NCBI GenBank assembly: GCA_030789695.1
Contig: CM061141.1
Coordinates: 323,315,938 to 323,379,937, forward strand
Direction: 5' to 3'
Source: Scilla litardierei
Taxonomy: Eukaryota > Streptophyta > Magnoliopsida > Asparagales > Asparagaceae
Length of the DNA: 64,000 bases
Part shown: piece by piece, positions 34,861-46,181 of the stretch
Layout: every line of letters starts with the position of its first letter
Numbering within the stretch: position 1 is the first letter of the stretch
Position numbers and translations under genes: made by a program
The notes under the pieces: model-generated
The model's database searches: none
What the model was told of the DNA's origin: nothing
The model's input: only the letters and a program-made list of their open reading frames with translations

Positions 34861-36082
34861 GTCAGCCACGACTTACCATCGTCTCCTTGCTCATCCTATA
34901 AGTCTGCCATTGAAGGGTTTCCAGCTTCTAAATCAGCCATCGAGGGCGCATCCTTCTCACAGGTAAGCGATGATGGGGGTGCAGCACCCCCTCAAGTGGA
35001 ACTAAAACCTCTTCCTGCTAATTTGAAATATGTTTGTTTGGGAGAGAATTCCACATACCCCGTCATCGTAAGCCTCATAAAAATACTTAAATCCCATATA
35101 AAGGTAAAGGGTATAGCATTGCTGACCTAAAGGGCATCCGTGAAACCATATGCACCCATAGGATCCACCTTGAGGATAAGGAAGCCACTTCTATTGAGCC
35201 CCAAAGGCGACTAAATCCCAACATGAAGGAGGTCGTAAGAAGGAGGTTTTCAAGTTGCTAGATGCTGACATTATCTATCACATTTCCGACAGTAAATGGG
35301 TTAGCCCTGTGCAGGTAGTCCCCAAGAGAGGGGGCATGACCGTTGTTAAAAATGATAAAGATGAATTAATATCCACTAGAACTGTCACTGGTTGGCGTAT
35401 GTGTATCGACTATAGGAAACTCAATAAAGCCATCAGAAAGGACCATTATCCTCTACCCTTTATTGACCAAATGCTTGAGCGTCTAGCCAAACATAAATAC
35501 TTTTGTTACCTTGATGGGTACTCCGGGTTCTTCCAAATCCCATTGCATCGGGAATACCAAGAAAAGACAACGTTCACATGTCCATATGGCACATTCGCTT
35601 ACCGAAGAACGCCGTTCGGGCTATGTAATGCACCTGCTACATTTCAAAGGTGCATGACGTCTATTTTCTCGGATTTCATCGAAAACATAATGGAAGTCTT
35701 TATAGACAATTTCTCTGTCTATGGCACCGGGTTTGATGATTGTGTAGCTAATTTGTCTAAAGTTTTATAACAGTGCCATGACAATAATCTGACCCTAAAT
35801 TGGAAAAAGTGTCATTTCATGGTGACAGAAGGAGTAGTGCTTGGCCATGTCATCACCTCTAAGGGAATCGAGGTTGTTAAGGCCAAGGTCGAAGTCATCA
35901 AGAGTCTACCACCTCCCACTAACCTTAAGGGTATCTGTGGTTTCCTAGGGCATGCAGGTTTTTACCGCCGATTCATAAAGGATTTTTCTAACATTGCTCG
36001 CCCTCTAACAGAGCTCCTTGCCAAGGACACCCCTTTTGTGTTTACTTACGCCTGCTTGCTAGCTTTTAATAGGTTAAAGTAA
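34861..36082 (+). pseudogene. Athila-F reverse transcriptase
   Basis: The entry block reads APPQVELKPLPANLKYVCLGENSTYPVIV, then after a frameshift DLKGIRETICTHRIHLED and EPQRRLNPNMKEVV. The main RT (35255-35770) has ISDSKWVSPVQVVPKRGG, GWRMCIDYRKLNKAIRKDHYPLPFIDQML, YLDGYSGFFQIPLH, FAYRRTPFGLCNAPATFQRCM. The catalytic box at 35699-35710 reads FIDN instead of FMDD/FVDD, losing the second Asp. A stop at 35768-35770 interrupts before the thumb (CHDNNLTLNWKKCHFMV..GVVLGH, 35771-36082). Confidence 0.92.
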
Positions 36083-36580
36083 GATCTCATCTCAGCCCCA
36101 ATCATACAACCGTCGGATTGGAACTTACCATTTGAGCTGATGTGCAACGCTAGTGACCAAGCAGTGGGAGTCGTCCTTGGCCAAAGAAAAGAGGGAAAGC
36201 TTCATGCGATATATTACGCTAGTAAGACTCTGGATGATGCTCAAAAGAACTACGCCACTACGGAGAAGGAGCTGCTAGCCGTGGTTTATTCTATCGAGAA
36301 GTTCAGATCGTACCTCTTAGGTTCTAAAGTAATTATCCACACGGACCACGCAGCACTAACATACATAGTGAGCAAGAAGGATGCAAAATCGCGCTTGATA
36401 CGGTGGATCCTCCTCCTACAAGAGTTTGATATAGAAATCAAGGACAAGAAAGGAGCGGTGAATGTAGTGGCAAACCACCTTTCATGGTTAATCCAAAAGC
36501 ATGGGGATGATAGTTTACATATCGATGATTCCTTCACGGGTGAGCAGTTATTTGCGACAAACTCCTCTGAAGCCTCTTAG
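36083..36580 (+). pseudogene. Athila-F RNase H
   Basis: This domain degrades the RNA strand after copying. It reads [78 protein letters not shown] and [13 protein letters not shown]. The first catalytic Asp of the DASD motif is Asn here (codon at 36146-36148, after TGC). The Glu (TEKELLA) and second Asp (HTDHAAL) are present. A TAG ends the frame at 36578-36580 before the integrase. Confidence 0.92.
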
Positions 36581-36592
36581 TATGCAGATATA

Positions 36593-37860
36593 GTGAACTA
36601 CTTAGTAAGCGGCATAATCCCGCAAGGGTTGGCGACCTACTCAAGGAGGAAGTTCTTACATGACGCCATGAGTTACTTTTGGGATGACCAATACCTATTC
36701 AGAACATGTGCCGATGGTATCATCAGACGATACATCCTAAAAGAAGAAGCGATTTCCATCATATCACACTGCCACGATCAACCATGCGGGGGACATGCAG
36801 CAGTCACCAAAACCACAACAAAAATCCTCCAAAGTGGTTTCTATTGGCCCACCATATTTAGAGATGCAAACGAATACATCAGAAAATGTGATTGGTGCCA
36901 AAGAACAGAAAACATCACGAAAATGAATGAAACACCCATGCGGGGAATCTTAGAGATAGAACTATTTGACTGTTGGGACATCGACTTTATGGGACCCTTT
37001 CCATCAAGTAACGGCAATATGTACATCTTGGTTACCGTCGATTACGTCTCGAAGTGGTTGGAGGCCATAGCCACTCCGACGAACGACGCAAGGGTAGTAG
37101 CCAAATTCTTCAAGAATACAATCTTTCCTCGTTTTGGGGTCCCCAGGACAATCATAAGCGATGGAGGGAGCCATTTCATTGAGAAGAAGTTCGAGACGAT
37201 GCTCAAGAAATATGGAGTTTATCACAAAGTCTCCCTTGCTTATCACCCTCAAACAAGTGGCCAAGTGGAAGTTTCCAACAGGGAAATCAAGGGCATCCTG
37301 GAGAAGACAATGAGCACCTCGAGGAAATATTGGTCCCACAAGCTGAGCGACGCTCTTTGGGCATATCGCATCGCATTCAAAACTCCCATCGGAACACCCC
37401 TATACAGACTAGTATATGGAAAAGCTTGCCACCTTTCGGTAGAATTGGAACACATAGCATACTGGGCAGTAAAGAAAATGAACTTTGACTACAAGAGTGC
37501 TGCCACGAGACAAGCCTTGCACAACGACGAGCTTGACGAGATCCGGTGACACGCTTATGAGAATGCAAAGATATATAAAGAAAGGACCAAAGCTTACCAT
37601 GACAAGAACATCACGGTGGTTAGCCATGGTGTCGGTGACCAGGTACTCCTCTACAATTCGTGATTACGCTTCTTCCCCGGGAAATTAAAATCAAGATGGT
37701 CTGGTCCCTACAAGATAGTGAGTCTACCTCCGGGGGTGCCGTAGAACTCGAAGGGAAGAACGGTACATTCAAAGTAAACGACCAGAGGATAAAACTGTAC
37801 AGAGCAGGAGAGCCAATTGGGCGGGAGGAGACATGCTTCCTCGAGGGATACCCCACTATT
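36593..37860 (+). pseudogene. Athila-F integrase
   Basis: The main frame (36593-37549) is intact for 318 codons. The HHCC zinc-binding domain reads [10 protein letters not shown] and CDWCQR. The catalytic core has DIDFMGPFP (first Asp), ISDGGSHF (second Asp) and [13 protein letters not shown] (Glu) with the canonical 35-residue spacing. The C-terminal part continues [35 protein letters not shown] and FKVNDQRIKLYRAGEP, broken by stops at about 37547 and 37661 and a frameshift. The core is the best-preserved enzyme domain in this element. The post-pol motif follows at 37880-37927. Confidence 0.92.
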
Positions 37861-38169
37861 TGCTGAAGACATGAAGAAAGTCGAGCTCGTGACTCAAAAT
37901 GAGCGCTTATCAGGAGGCAACCCGACTTTCTATATCCTAGACTTTTCTTCTTTTTCAATTCTTCTTTAGTACTATCTATCCCAGAAAACTTAATAAAAAC
38001 GCTCTTTATTCCTTAAAAATGCAAAGCCATGAAAATCTTATAGGCTCTTCCTTTCTATAGACTGAACGCTAAGGGGAGCACGCAAATCGATGTTTTGAAT
38101 GGAAGGAAGCTGGAAGGAGAGCAGCTGATGGAAGAGCAAGCTAAAGGAGAAGAGTCACACATGTAACAC

Positions 38170-39050
38170 ATGTGACTCGACCGATCAGCCGTTTACTCGA
38201 TCGAGTAGTGCAGGGAACACAAAATACAAAGGAAAATACCGCTCTGTCTACACGGCCTGAGTAGCCTCTACTCGGTCCGAGTAGACACCTACTTGACCGA
38301 GCAGCCGTCTGCTCGATCGAGCCGATGATGGTACAGGGAAATATTGGAAGAATGGTGTTTTGCCTACATGGCCCGAGAAGCACTTACTCGGTCGAGTAGT
38401 CGCGTACTCGAACGAGTATCCATTTGCTCGACCGATCTATGGGATCATATGAAACAACGGCAATGCCTGCTCGGTCCGAGTAGACCTTGCTCGGCCGAGC
38501 AGCTGAGGGAGTATTAAACTTGAATATTGGGTTATTTAAGTAATTGGCTCGACCGAGCAATTATGATACTCGGCCCGAGTCGCGGGTTGCTTGATTTTGT
38601 GACCCATTCTAAGCCGAGTTCATGCCATTTATCTACCCTAACCCATCCTAAAACTCCTACCCTAAGTGCCCATCCCCTAATCATCTCCAGGGTTCTCCTA
38701 CCTCCTCCTACTCAATCTAAACGGCCGCCACCCTACCTCCCACCAACGTCACCGCCAACGTCACCTGGACCTCTCCACCTACCGGTCAATCTCTCCTCCT
38801 CTATCCCTCTCCCTCCCTCTTTCATTAAATTTTTCTCTCCCTCTCTATCTCTCTCTCCATCCTCAATTTCCACCCCCCTCCGCCCTTTCCAAATTTCCCC
38901 CCAATCGCCGCTCCATCCCCCCAAACCCCCAGGGCAACCCTGTTTCAATCGACCGAGCACAATTTTACTCGGTCGAGTAAACCGCTCACCATCCCTACCT
39001 ATAAACATCCATACCTACTCTACCGAACATCGATTTCACTCGGTTGAGCT
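38170..39050 (+). repeat. Palindrome cluster upstream of the Athila-F env-like ORF
   Basis: Many variants of CTCGACCGAG, CTCGGTCGAG, CTCGGCCCGAG and CTCGATCGAG, mostly flanked as TACTCG..CGAGTA or TGCTCG..CGAGCA, are scattered from 38170 to 38620 and again at 38951-39045. The set matches that of the Athila-F LTRs. A TATAAA box (39000-39005) lies 20 bp after one copy. Confidence 0.85.
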
Positions 39051-39282
39051 CAGATAAACATCTCCCCTACACATTTATTCTCCTCCCCTGACATTATTTT
39101 CTTCTATTTCAGGTACGTTTTGTCTACATAGGAGGACAAGTCCAGGAGCAGCTTGGGGGATACTCCTAATCAGCAGCAGTCACATGCCCGATCACATCAC
39201 TCTCTTCGCATCATTCGTGTCGGTACACTCTTCCCCCATATATAATTTACATACCACCCCACGTTTTTATACTGCTTGCAAG

Positions 39283-39753
39283 ATGCCACCATGCCGATCT
39301 AGACCCATAAACGCCGACACCGGCGCACCTAACCCTAGGCCTACTCGACGCACTCGTCGTACACGCTCACCCGCACCAAGCCATATTATTGGAGAATCTT
39401 CCGCCCCTGCACCCTTGGCAACCAACACCCCAACCCCTCTCGAGCGTCTGTATCTCCAGGACACTGCTTAATGATGTTAGCTTCTGGGACACTGACCAGG
39501 GCGACCAGTTTGTCGCCTTGCTCCTGCTCCTAAGTCATGGAGGCGGCACCACTCAGTAGTCTGTTGAGCATGATCTCCCTGTTATCCAAAACCTGATTAG
39601 CCACTGGCGGTCCGACCCCGCGGACTCGTCATCTTCATTCGGAGCTTCTGATCTACCGGCCGACCCAGTTGTTGAGCCACAGCCAGCTTCCACTATCTCT
39701 GCTCTACAGCAGGGGGACCCATCACCACCTCCAGAGGGTGGTGCCCCTACTTG
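39283..39753 (+). pseudogene. Athila-F ORF1 (env-like), internally deleted
   Basis: It starts MPPCRSRPINADTGAPN with a basic, Pro-rich N-terminus comparable to Athila-A, and stops after LYLQDTA (39469-39471). A later frame gives GDQFVALLLLLSHGG, NLISHWRSDPADSSSSFGAS and QGDPSPPPEGGAPT. The conserved family domain seen in Athila-A is absent, so the middle has been lost. Confidence 0.6.
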
Positions 39754-41418
39754 ATGCTGACCCTCCACCACTTGGTGTCATTCCCTTCCTCTTATTGTGC
39801 CCATCTGTCTTTTCGGGGCCCTAGTATTTCACATCTTGGGGGATGACCCGACATGCATCATTTCATGCATATGCATCATATCACATTTTATTTCTTCTGC
39901 AAGTTTTATTTTCTATTCCTTTTCTATCTCCACAGCCACCCACCCACCCTAGCATCACTCCCTACATACCAGTGATTTCTCAGCAGTGAGGACACTGCTG
40001 CGTTTAGCTTGGGGGATGAACGCCATCGCTTTAGTTTTCCATTTACTTTTATATTTTCTTTCGTTTTTCACCCTTTTTACTTTATTTTCCCACCCATTTT
40101 CCACCTTTTTATCTTTTTTTCACATTCAGCATCACCTTTTTCACTTTTTGCCATGCTCGCATGCCTGTTTTTATTTTTCTTGCTTTCTCCACTTTTCTCT
40201 CTTTTAGCTAGATTTGTTCTGCATGATGATATCTCTCATAGCCGTCTGTAGCTAATCACAATGCTTATATCTGTTAACATGCTATTTAAAGTAGTCTCAG
40301 TTTTATTATTGTTATGCTGGCATATTCTCTTGCTGATCTTTCTAATTTAATGCCTGATATGAATTGAAATTGAATGTATGAAATAGTATCTAGTATGTTC
40401 TTTGTTGGGTAATGCACCTAGGTTCATGCATCATTAGTACATTTGGAGCACCTGTTTGTTATTTTATCCACTTCTATTTGCATGCCTGATATTATTGTGC
40501 TTTATATCACATGCTTTTAATATTCACTGAGATGAATGAAAATATCCATACTAGCTATGAGTTTAGTTAGAGTATTATCACACTGAATCGTTATGCACCT
40601 CTGATGAGTGAACCGAGTGATATATTATTTTCCTTCTCTACATATCTTTATGATTCTCTACATATCATTTGGTTTCACCTCCTACATCTACTTCTATCGT
40701 ATCTACTTCCCAAAAATCCCAAAAGAAAAGATAGCTTCCAAAAAAAGGAAAAGAAAGAAAAAAAGGAGAAAAGAAAAGAGAAAAGAAGGAAAGAAAACTA
40801 TTTTCTATCATTTTATTAGAAGCTACCACAAATACTTGGGAAAAGACAAAATTTTTAATATCCCATTCCTAGCTACGATGCCTCAAATTAAGCTTGGGGG
40901 GGTGAACCAATTGATCATATGAGTGAGTATAACATTAGAGTGGAGATGGTGCACAACAGAGAGATTCGATAATACTTGAACTTTACAAAACACTTTAGTT
41001 TTGAAGATTTTTCATGATTTGAAGTGGATATTTGAATGACATGATCTTTTTCCATTCTCTATTGCATGTTGGTGTGATCTCTCTGTGCTCCACTGGTATC
41101 TATTGATTGAAAAAGTGAGTTGCTAACACTTTTTATACTAGACTCTATAGATTGCATGAAATTGATATGAGTTGATGGCATCATTTTAGAAGATCCTTAC
41201 TTTTGCCTTTATTGCATGCTAGCCATATGATTAGCAAGACTAGAGAATACTATTAGCATGTGTTTTTATTATTCGAAGCATCGTGAGATACTTCTGAGGC
41301 TTGAGATATGATTGAATATTCTAGCACCCCCTTCCATCTCTTATCTATTTTTATTTTCTTTTATTTTTATCTTCCGGCATACCTAGTATTCGTCTTTCTC
41401 GAGGACGAGTAAGAGGTA
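39754..41418 (+). other. Athila-F 3' UTR with repeated polypurine-like motifs
   Basis: Noncoding and T-rich then AT-rich. AGCTTGGGGGA occurs at 40006-40016 (after GAGGACACTG) and, in G-rich form, at 40891-40901; a further copy lies upstream at 39150-39160. The functional tract is at 41419-41429. Confidence 0.8.
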
Positions 41419-41429
41419 AGCTTGGGGGA
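41419..41429 (+). other. Polypurine tract of Athila-F
   Basis: AGCTTGGGGGA directly precedes the 3' LTR and follows GAGGACGAGTAAGAGGTA. The surrounding bases are identical to the same site in Athila-A. Confidence 0.8.
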
Positions 41430-41432
41430 TTT

Positions 41433-43174
41433 TGATGTGTCTATATTTTCTATCTTTTCATAGCATCATTCCATTGCATTTCACGTCATATCCGCATCAA
41501 AATCCTGCATTTTCCTACGATACTGTAATTCTAACGCCATTTTCGAGTTTCGTAGAGTTTTGTGGATTTTCAGGGATTTTGGAGCAATTCGGAGCCACTT
41601 TTGGATATGGACACATCCAGCATGCCTGTGAGTCCATTGGCGAGGCTCTACAGGAGTTCGTCGAGGTTTGAAAGCTTATGGGAGGAGTGGAGGAGAATCT
41701 AGTAAGAGGAAAGAGCTGCTCTGAATTCTTCACAGGCGACTCGACCGAGCAGCACAAGCTGCTCGGTCGAGCTGACACACAAAGACACAGAACACGCATC
41801 TGACTCGACCAATCAGCTTGGCGACTCGGCCCGAGTCGAGATACTTTCGAGCTCCATCTCACCAAACATCCTGCTCGACTGAGTAGGACCCACTCGACCG
41901 AGCCAGTAACCTACTCGGTCGAGCAAGGCCTACTCAGGCCGAGTAGGCAGAGCGACACTTTTTGAAGGAGGCCGATCCACTGACAGACTTAACCGAGCAA
42001 GCGAGCTGTTCGATCGAGCAGCCCCGATCCCTTCACCCAAGCCAGGAGCCGTCAATGCGCCTGCTCGATCGAGCAGGCGCTACTCGACCGAGTCACTACT
42101 CGGTCGACGACAAATGGGCACAAACTCAAATTTTTCACAGCTGATTTGGTGGGGCCCAGACTTAGGCTACAGGAGTCGACTTGGGAGACGAGATCAGAGG
42201 GTGAATTTTTATTATGTTTTACATTAAGTTTTAGAGAGAAAAAAGAAGAGGACGAGAGATCTAGATCTAGGTTTTTGATAATCGAATTATTTTTGGGGAG
42301 AAAGATTATATTTTGTTATTCTTGCATCTTGGAATCTGGGGATCTCTCTGGATCTCTATTGGCTATTGTTCTTTCTCGTCCTCGATACGTAAAATACTTA
42401 TTTCTTGCTCGATTCATTTGCTACAATGTTTTCTTTGATAAACATCGTATTTTTTTGTCGTAATCATTATGTGTGACTAGTCTCCCCTAGGGTTGATGGG
42501 TTAGCCCTAAGACTCTAGGAAAGAGATGTAGACCCGGATCTCTAGGTTGTTTTGGGAATAAAGGGGAGTGTTTCGATCGATCCATCCAGATCCCTAGGAG
42601 AACTCGTACTGAGATCATGTCCACGGTCGGTGGAATTGATGAGCTTAAGGAGTATCTTTGGGATTTAACTAGGGAATTAGTAGATCCAACCAAGGCTCGT
42701 GACCTTGCCTGGCTCGTGCCTTGAGGGGATCCACCGATGAACTATATCGCTACATTGACGGCTACCGCAATTGCGTCAATGAGTGCCACCGAAATACCTC
42801 GAAGCTCTACCCCACGAGAGTGATACGAGCTAAGAGATCAACCCTTTAAACCCCATGCAACGTGAAGATCCCATTCTAACATCAACCTCCGACGGTCTTA
42901 GAATGATCCCTAAAGCCCTAGCTTCCTTTATTATCGAACCAACACCATCACAACCAATCTTTCCCAATCGCCTGCTATCTCACTCTGAGATCTAAAAATA
43001 ATATGAGGCCCCAATACACTGTCACCGTCCCTGTGAGATTCGACTATCTTTTATACTATAATTTGACACCGTCCGCTTGCGGATTGAGCCCAGAGCTGAC
43101 ACCTAGGAACCATACTACGCCTAGCGATTGTGGCACCGCTAGGTAGAATTTAGGTGTAAGTTTGGGGTGTGTCA
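41433..43174 (+). mobile_element. Athila-F 3' LTR
   Basis: The 1742-bp LTR begins TGATGTGTC after the polypurine tract and ends GGGGTGTGTCA. The palindrome cluster (41740-42110) is shorter than in the 5' LTR. Beyond it the minus-strand antisense ORF of Tat-D resumes. Confidence 0.9.
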
Positions 43175-44058
43175 CTTACCAATGGGCCACACGGTCTTCC
43201 TCAGAACATGATCCTTGAAGAGGACCTTGATGTCCTGCTAAGCCGGAGGGACAACAGATAACTTATCAATCGCCCCGAGCTCCGCGTCGATGAGGCTCCC
43301 CAACGTGAGGGTCAGCGACCGCGGGCTACCCTAGTGAACCGGAAAGTCTGCTTCCTCAGGGAGAGTCACAAATACGTAATCCTCCTTTTAATGCTTCAGG
43401 GAGGTTGACAGCCCCGATACAAGAACCTTCCCTCTCCAAGCGGTGATGTAAAGCTAAGCACCCGACTTATGGTGGCTCAAACGATAGAAATGGGCGAAAA
43501 GGGGAAGGGTCGGCTCGACCCCCTTGAGCAAGCACATCACGAGGAACCCACCAAGGACCCAATGGCATTGGAGAAAAACTGGCACATTGTGAGTCCGAAG
43601 GCCCTCAGGAATACTGCCACAAAGGGATGGAGAGGGAGCCACAGCCCGGATGTGAAATTCTTCACGTACACCCCAACCTCACGGCTGCTCAGGAAGCAGA
43701 TCCTCTCATTCATCTGGGGGGGGCTTGGCACTGTGAGGGGGAAGAAGGTACTTAGTGTGAAGCGGCCCTGTAGAGGTGGCGCTAACCACCGACGGCCGCC
43801 CCATCACCTCCAAAGGCACATCGAAAGGATCACCCCGGCCATATAAATCTCAAGGCCTACACCGGGAAGTTTGGCAGCCACAACGACGGAGCCTGCCAGC
43901 GTCCCCCAGCACCGCCAACGCCAGAAGCCGGCCGACTCGCCCTCGAGGCAGAGGAAGAAGATGACGAAGGGCACATGGAGAAGCACCACGAAAGTTGACG
44001 GTGAGCATGAAAGCAAGAAGGGAAAGAGCAGCACTAAAGGGGCAGAACTTTCACCCAA
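43175..44058 (-). pseudogene. Tat-D antisense ORF, N-terminal part (PF04195-like)
   Basis: On the minus strand, after a degenerate start, the reading EVGVYVKNFTSGLWLPLHPF and VAVFLRAFGLTMCQFFSNA, then after a frameshift WVLGGFLVMCLLKGVEPTLP and LFAHFYRL, matches the 'putative gypsy type transposon' domain. It continues to KDHVLRKTVWPIG and breaks at the Athila-F LTR. Several stops and frame changes are present. The rest of the gene is at 30765-32138. Confidence 0.7.
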
Positions 44059-44309
44059 AAGGTAACCGCCCCATTTATACGGCCCACTCCAAAGCCCCTT
44101 GCATCATCACCGACCGTTCGTCTGCGCACACGTGTCAGCATCCCAGAAGAGATGGCTCTCCAAATCCTGCACCCAAATGGCAAGAGGATCCTGACATCTA
44201 GTGCCATGATAATTCTCATTCAATGCGTCACCTCGACTGACGCGCCCGTCAAATCCAAGCGTATCACATCACTCGGACCAAACCACCAAGAACCGAACGG
44301 CCTGAGCGA

Positions 44310-45035
44310 TGGGGGAAATTGATACAACCCCCGATGGGCTGAAGTGGAACATGCCGAGCTCACGTCCAAGACCAGAGACCGGGACCAAGCCCAAAGGCCC
44401 CGTTAGCAGGTCAGGGCTACCGCAGCCCGGTTCCATCACCCAGTACATTGTTGACCTCCGGAAAATCGAGGAAACCGCCCCCAAAATTGCACTTACCTTG
44501 ATCACCTTTGAATGGACCTTTAAAGCAGGCAGGCGCAAAGGAGGGAATGATAGGTCGCCATGAAGGCGTTGACATGCGAGACTTCTATAAGGGATCCAAG
44601 CGACATGAGGCCAAAGGATCGAATCCTGAATACCCACGACTCAGGTATTCCATCTATCAAGACCTTGTCTTCCACCTTACATTTCTCCTCCACAGCTCGA
44701 CTCGAGAACTCGCGCTTGGTATCCCCGTGAACCAAGCTCGATTCCACTGAGTACTTCACAGTCATCATCTGACTTAGGCATCGGAGAGGACTTGGTCAGA
44801 AGACTCAGAACCAAGGTCCGACCCCCTTGACGAGCTCTCTCGTCTATGCAGATTGAAGGAGGAGTCAAGTCGCCGAAGCCAACCTTCGGTGCTCCGTCGC
44901 TCGAATCCAAACGCCCTCGATTCCAAGCCCGTTCGACCAATCGACCGATATAGGAGGCTGTCGCTCTACCGAAGCTATCCTCCGGTACACCGATTCACGG
45001 ATCCGTGCATTCCCGTTCGATAGAGTCGGCGGTTG
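44310..45035 (+). mobile_element. Tat-D 3' LTR
   Basis: It starts TGGGGGAAATTGATACAACC and shares its first part with 17666-17906. It has a weak TATA (TTCTATAAGGG, about 44583) and the Tat motif CTGACTTAGGCATCGGAG at 44769-44786, also found in the Tat-H LTRs. The right border is uncertain; no matching target duplication can be identified. Confidence 0.7.
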
Positions 45036-45076
45036 TCGGGATTCCTGAATGATATTCTTCGGAGAAACTTGTTCTC

Positions 45077-45142
45077 TTACTAGTTTTACTAGTTTTCTGT
45101 TAATTACGATAGAAATTAACAGAAAACTAGTAAAACTAATAA
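45077..45142. repeat. Short perfect-type foldback
   Basis: Arms 45077-45105 and 45114-45142 are inverted copies matching at 28 of 29 positions, separated by 8 bases (ACGATAGA). The arm begins TTACTAGTTTTACTAG. It lies just past the presumed end of Tat-D. Confidence 0.9.
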
Positions 45143-45590
45143 TATTTGGTTAGCTCCAATCCATAATTCTGTCACTCGTTGAACTGACTATCTTTCTTTC
45201 TTGCTTTATTTATTTTTGGAAGCCAGGCCCAGCCATATACATTATCAGCCGCGGTTGACCATTGCATGCTCCTACATCACTACTACCACCATACAGGATG
45301 AATGCATGATACTAATATAGTGTGGTTGTATAATCGTTTTTGCCGAGAAGGCACGTGCCCATCACGTGGCAGGCAGCTGGAACCACATTCGTATCTTCAT
45401 TCATTTGTTCTCCATCTCATCCCTTCGAAAGAAATATGGTGGTCTGGGCACTGGCCTCTGATCTGCTACTGCTCTTACTAGCTTTAATAATTACTGCTAG
45501 TTTCTTTAGGAGCAGGGCAGCGTGGTGCAGATTAACATTAGCTGGCTGTCATCATCATATCTTGTACAAGTCCATTCATACTTATGCCAA
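45143..45590. other. Spacer without recognised genes
   Basis: No gene or repeat was recognised. An 89-codon plus-strand open frame at 45340-45609 has a hydrophobic stretch (ASDLLLLLLALIITASFF) but no recognised family or supporting context. Confidence 0.4.
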
Positions 45591-45592
45591 AC

Positions 45593-46050
45593 TAGGGGTG
45601 GCAAAATAGACCCGACTCGACCCGATCCGAACCCGGCCTCTTGGGCCGGGTATGGGTAGGGGGTCAATCCGGGTCGGATCGAGTTCGGGTCAACCCGACC
45701 GACCCGGATAAAAATCCAGGTCGGCTACGGATTTGACCACTCAACCCGGTTGACCCGAATTTGACCCGTTTTCAATTTCAAATAATAATATTTATAGGAC
45801 ATATATTAAAACACGATAAACTTAACTCCAACTACTACCAAAGCACACTTGGTTTGGGGGTGTTGTCGCATTGCCTTGAGGTTCCGGGATTGAGCCCCCT
45901 TGGTTGCACCCGGTATTTAGTGTTTTTTGCTAAATAATTTCAACTGCTGGACCCTTTCCTGGCCGGACCGGCCTGGACCATTTGGTTAAAAGTGCTGGCC
46001 CGGCCCGTGACCCGGTCAAAGACCGACCAGGCCCGGGACGGGCTAAGCAG
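45593..46050. mobile_element. Possible hAT-type non-autonomous fragment
   Basis: TAGGGGTGGCAAAATAG followed by many GACCCG and CGGGTC words is typical of the ends of plant hAT elements. The matching inverted end was not found, so the element is partial or the call is wrong. Confidence 0.35.
45847..45896 (+). mobile_element. Possible tRNA-derived SINE promoter boxes
   Basis: An A-box-like CTTGGTTTGGGGG (from about 45848) and a B-box-like GGTTCCGGGATTGAGCC (about 45880-45896) have tRNA-like spacing. The context after them lacks an obvious poly-A or poly-T tail. Confidence 0.3.
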
Positions 46051-46181
46051 TTGGACATGATGAGGTGCATGCTAACCCCAACTTGCATGAGTAAGCTAAC
46101 CCCAATTTGCTTGGTGATGTATTATTTGTAGTTTAAAGAACAAAGCTGCCAGCTGCCATCTACTTGCCATTATGTTTCTTA

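Larger units (their letters stand above)
32139..43174 (+). mobile_element. Athila-F: Athila retrotransposon inserted in the Tat-D antisense ORF
   Basis: Two LTRs (32139-33921 and 41433-43174) flank a primer site, an unrecognised acidic coding region, RT, RNase H, integrase, the post-pol motif, a palindrome cluster, a truncated env-like ORF and a 3' UTR with four polypurine-like motifs. Gag and protease are missing. Flanking bases GAAGG and CTTAC do not form a target duplication, but ACCAATGGG occurs near both ends (32126-32134 and 43178-43186). The first LTR starts AGATG where the second has TGATG. Confidence 0.9.
17666..45035 (+). mobile_element. Tat-D: Ty3/gypsy Tat retrotransposon split by two nested insertions
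   Basis: Pieces in order are a 5' LTR fragment (17666-17906), protease/RT/RNase H (17907-19835), the Tekay-E insertion, second RNase H and integrase C-terminus (29024-29705), a 3' UTR tandem array (29860-30553), an antisense ORF (minus strand) interrupted by Athila-F, and the 3' LTR (44310 to about 45035). The 5' and 3' LTR pieces match clearly (for example GAGCTCACGTCCAAG and the CGGGTTC/CCCGGTTCC blocks around 17705-17900 and 44357-44560). Half the 5' LTR, the leader, gag and the protease active site are deleted. Confidence 0.85.

Noticed and set aside
45340..45609. 89-codon open frame with a hydrophobic segment as a membrane peptide gene
   Set aside because: No context, no recognised family, and it runs into the hAT-like start at 45593.
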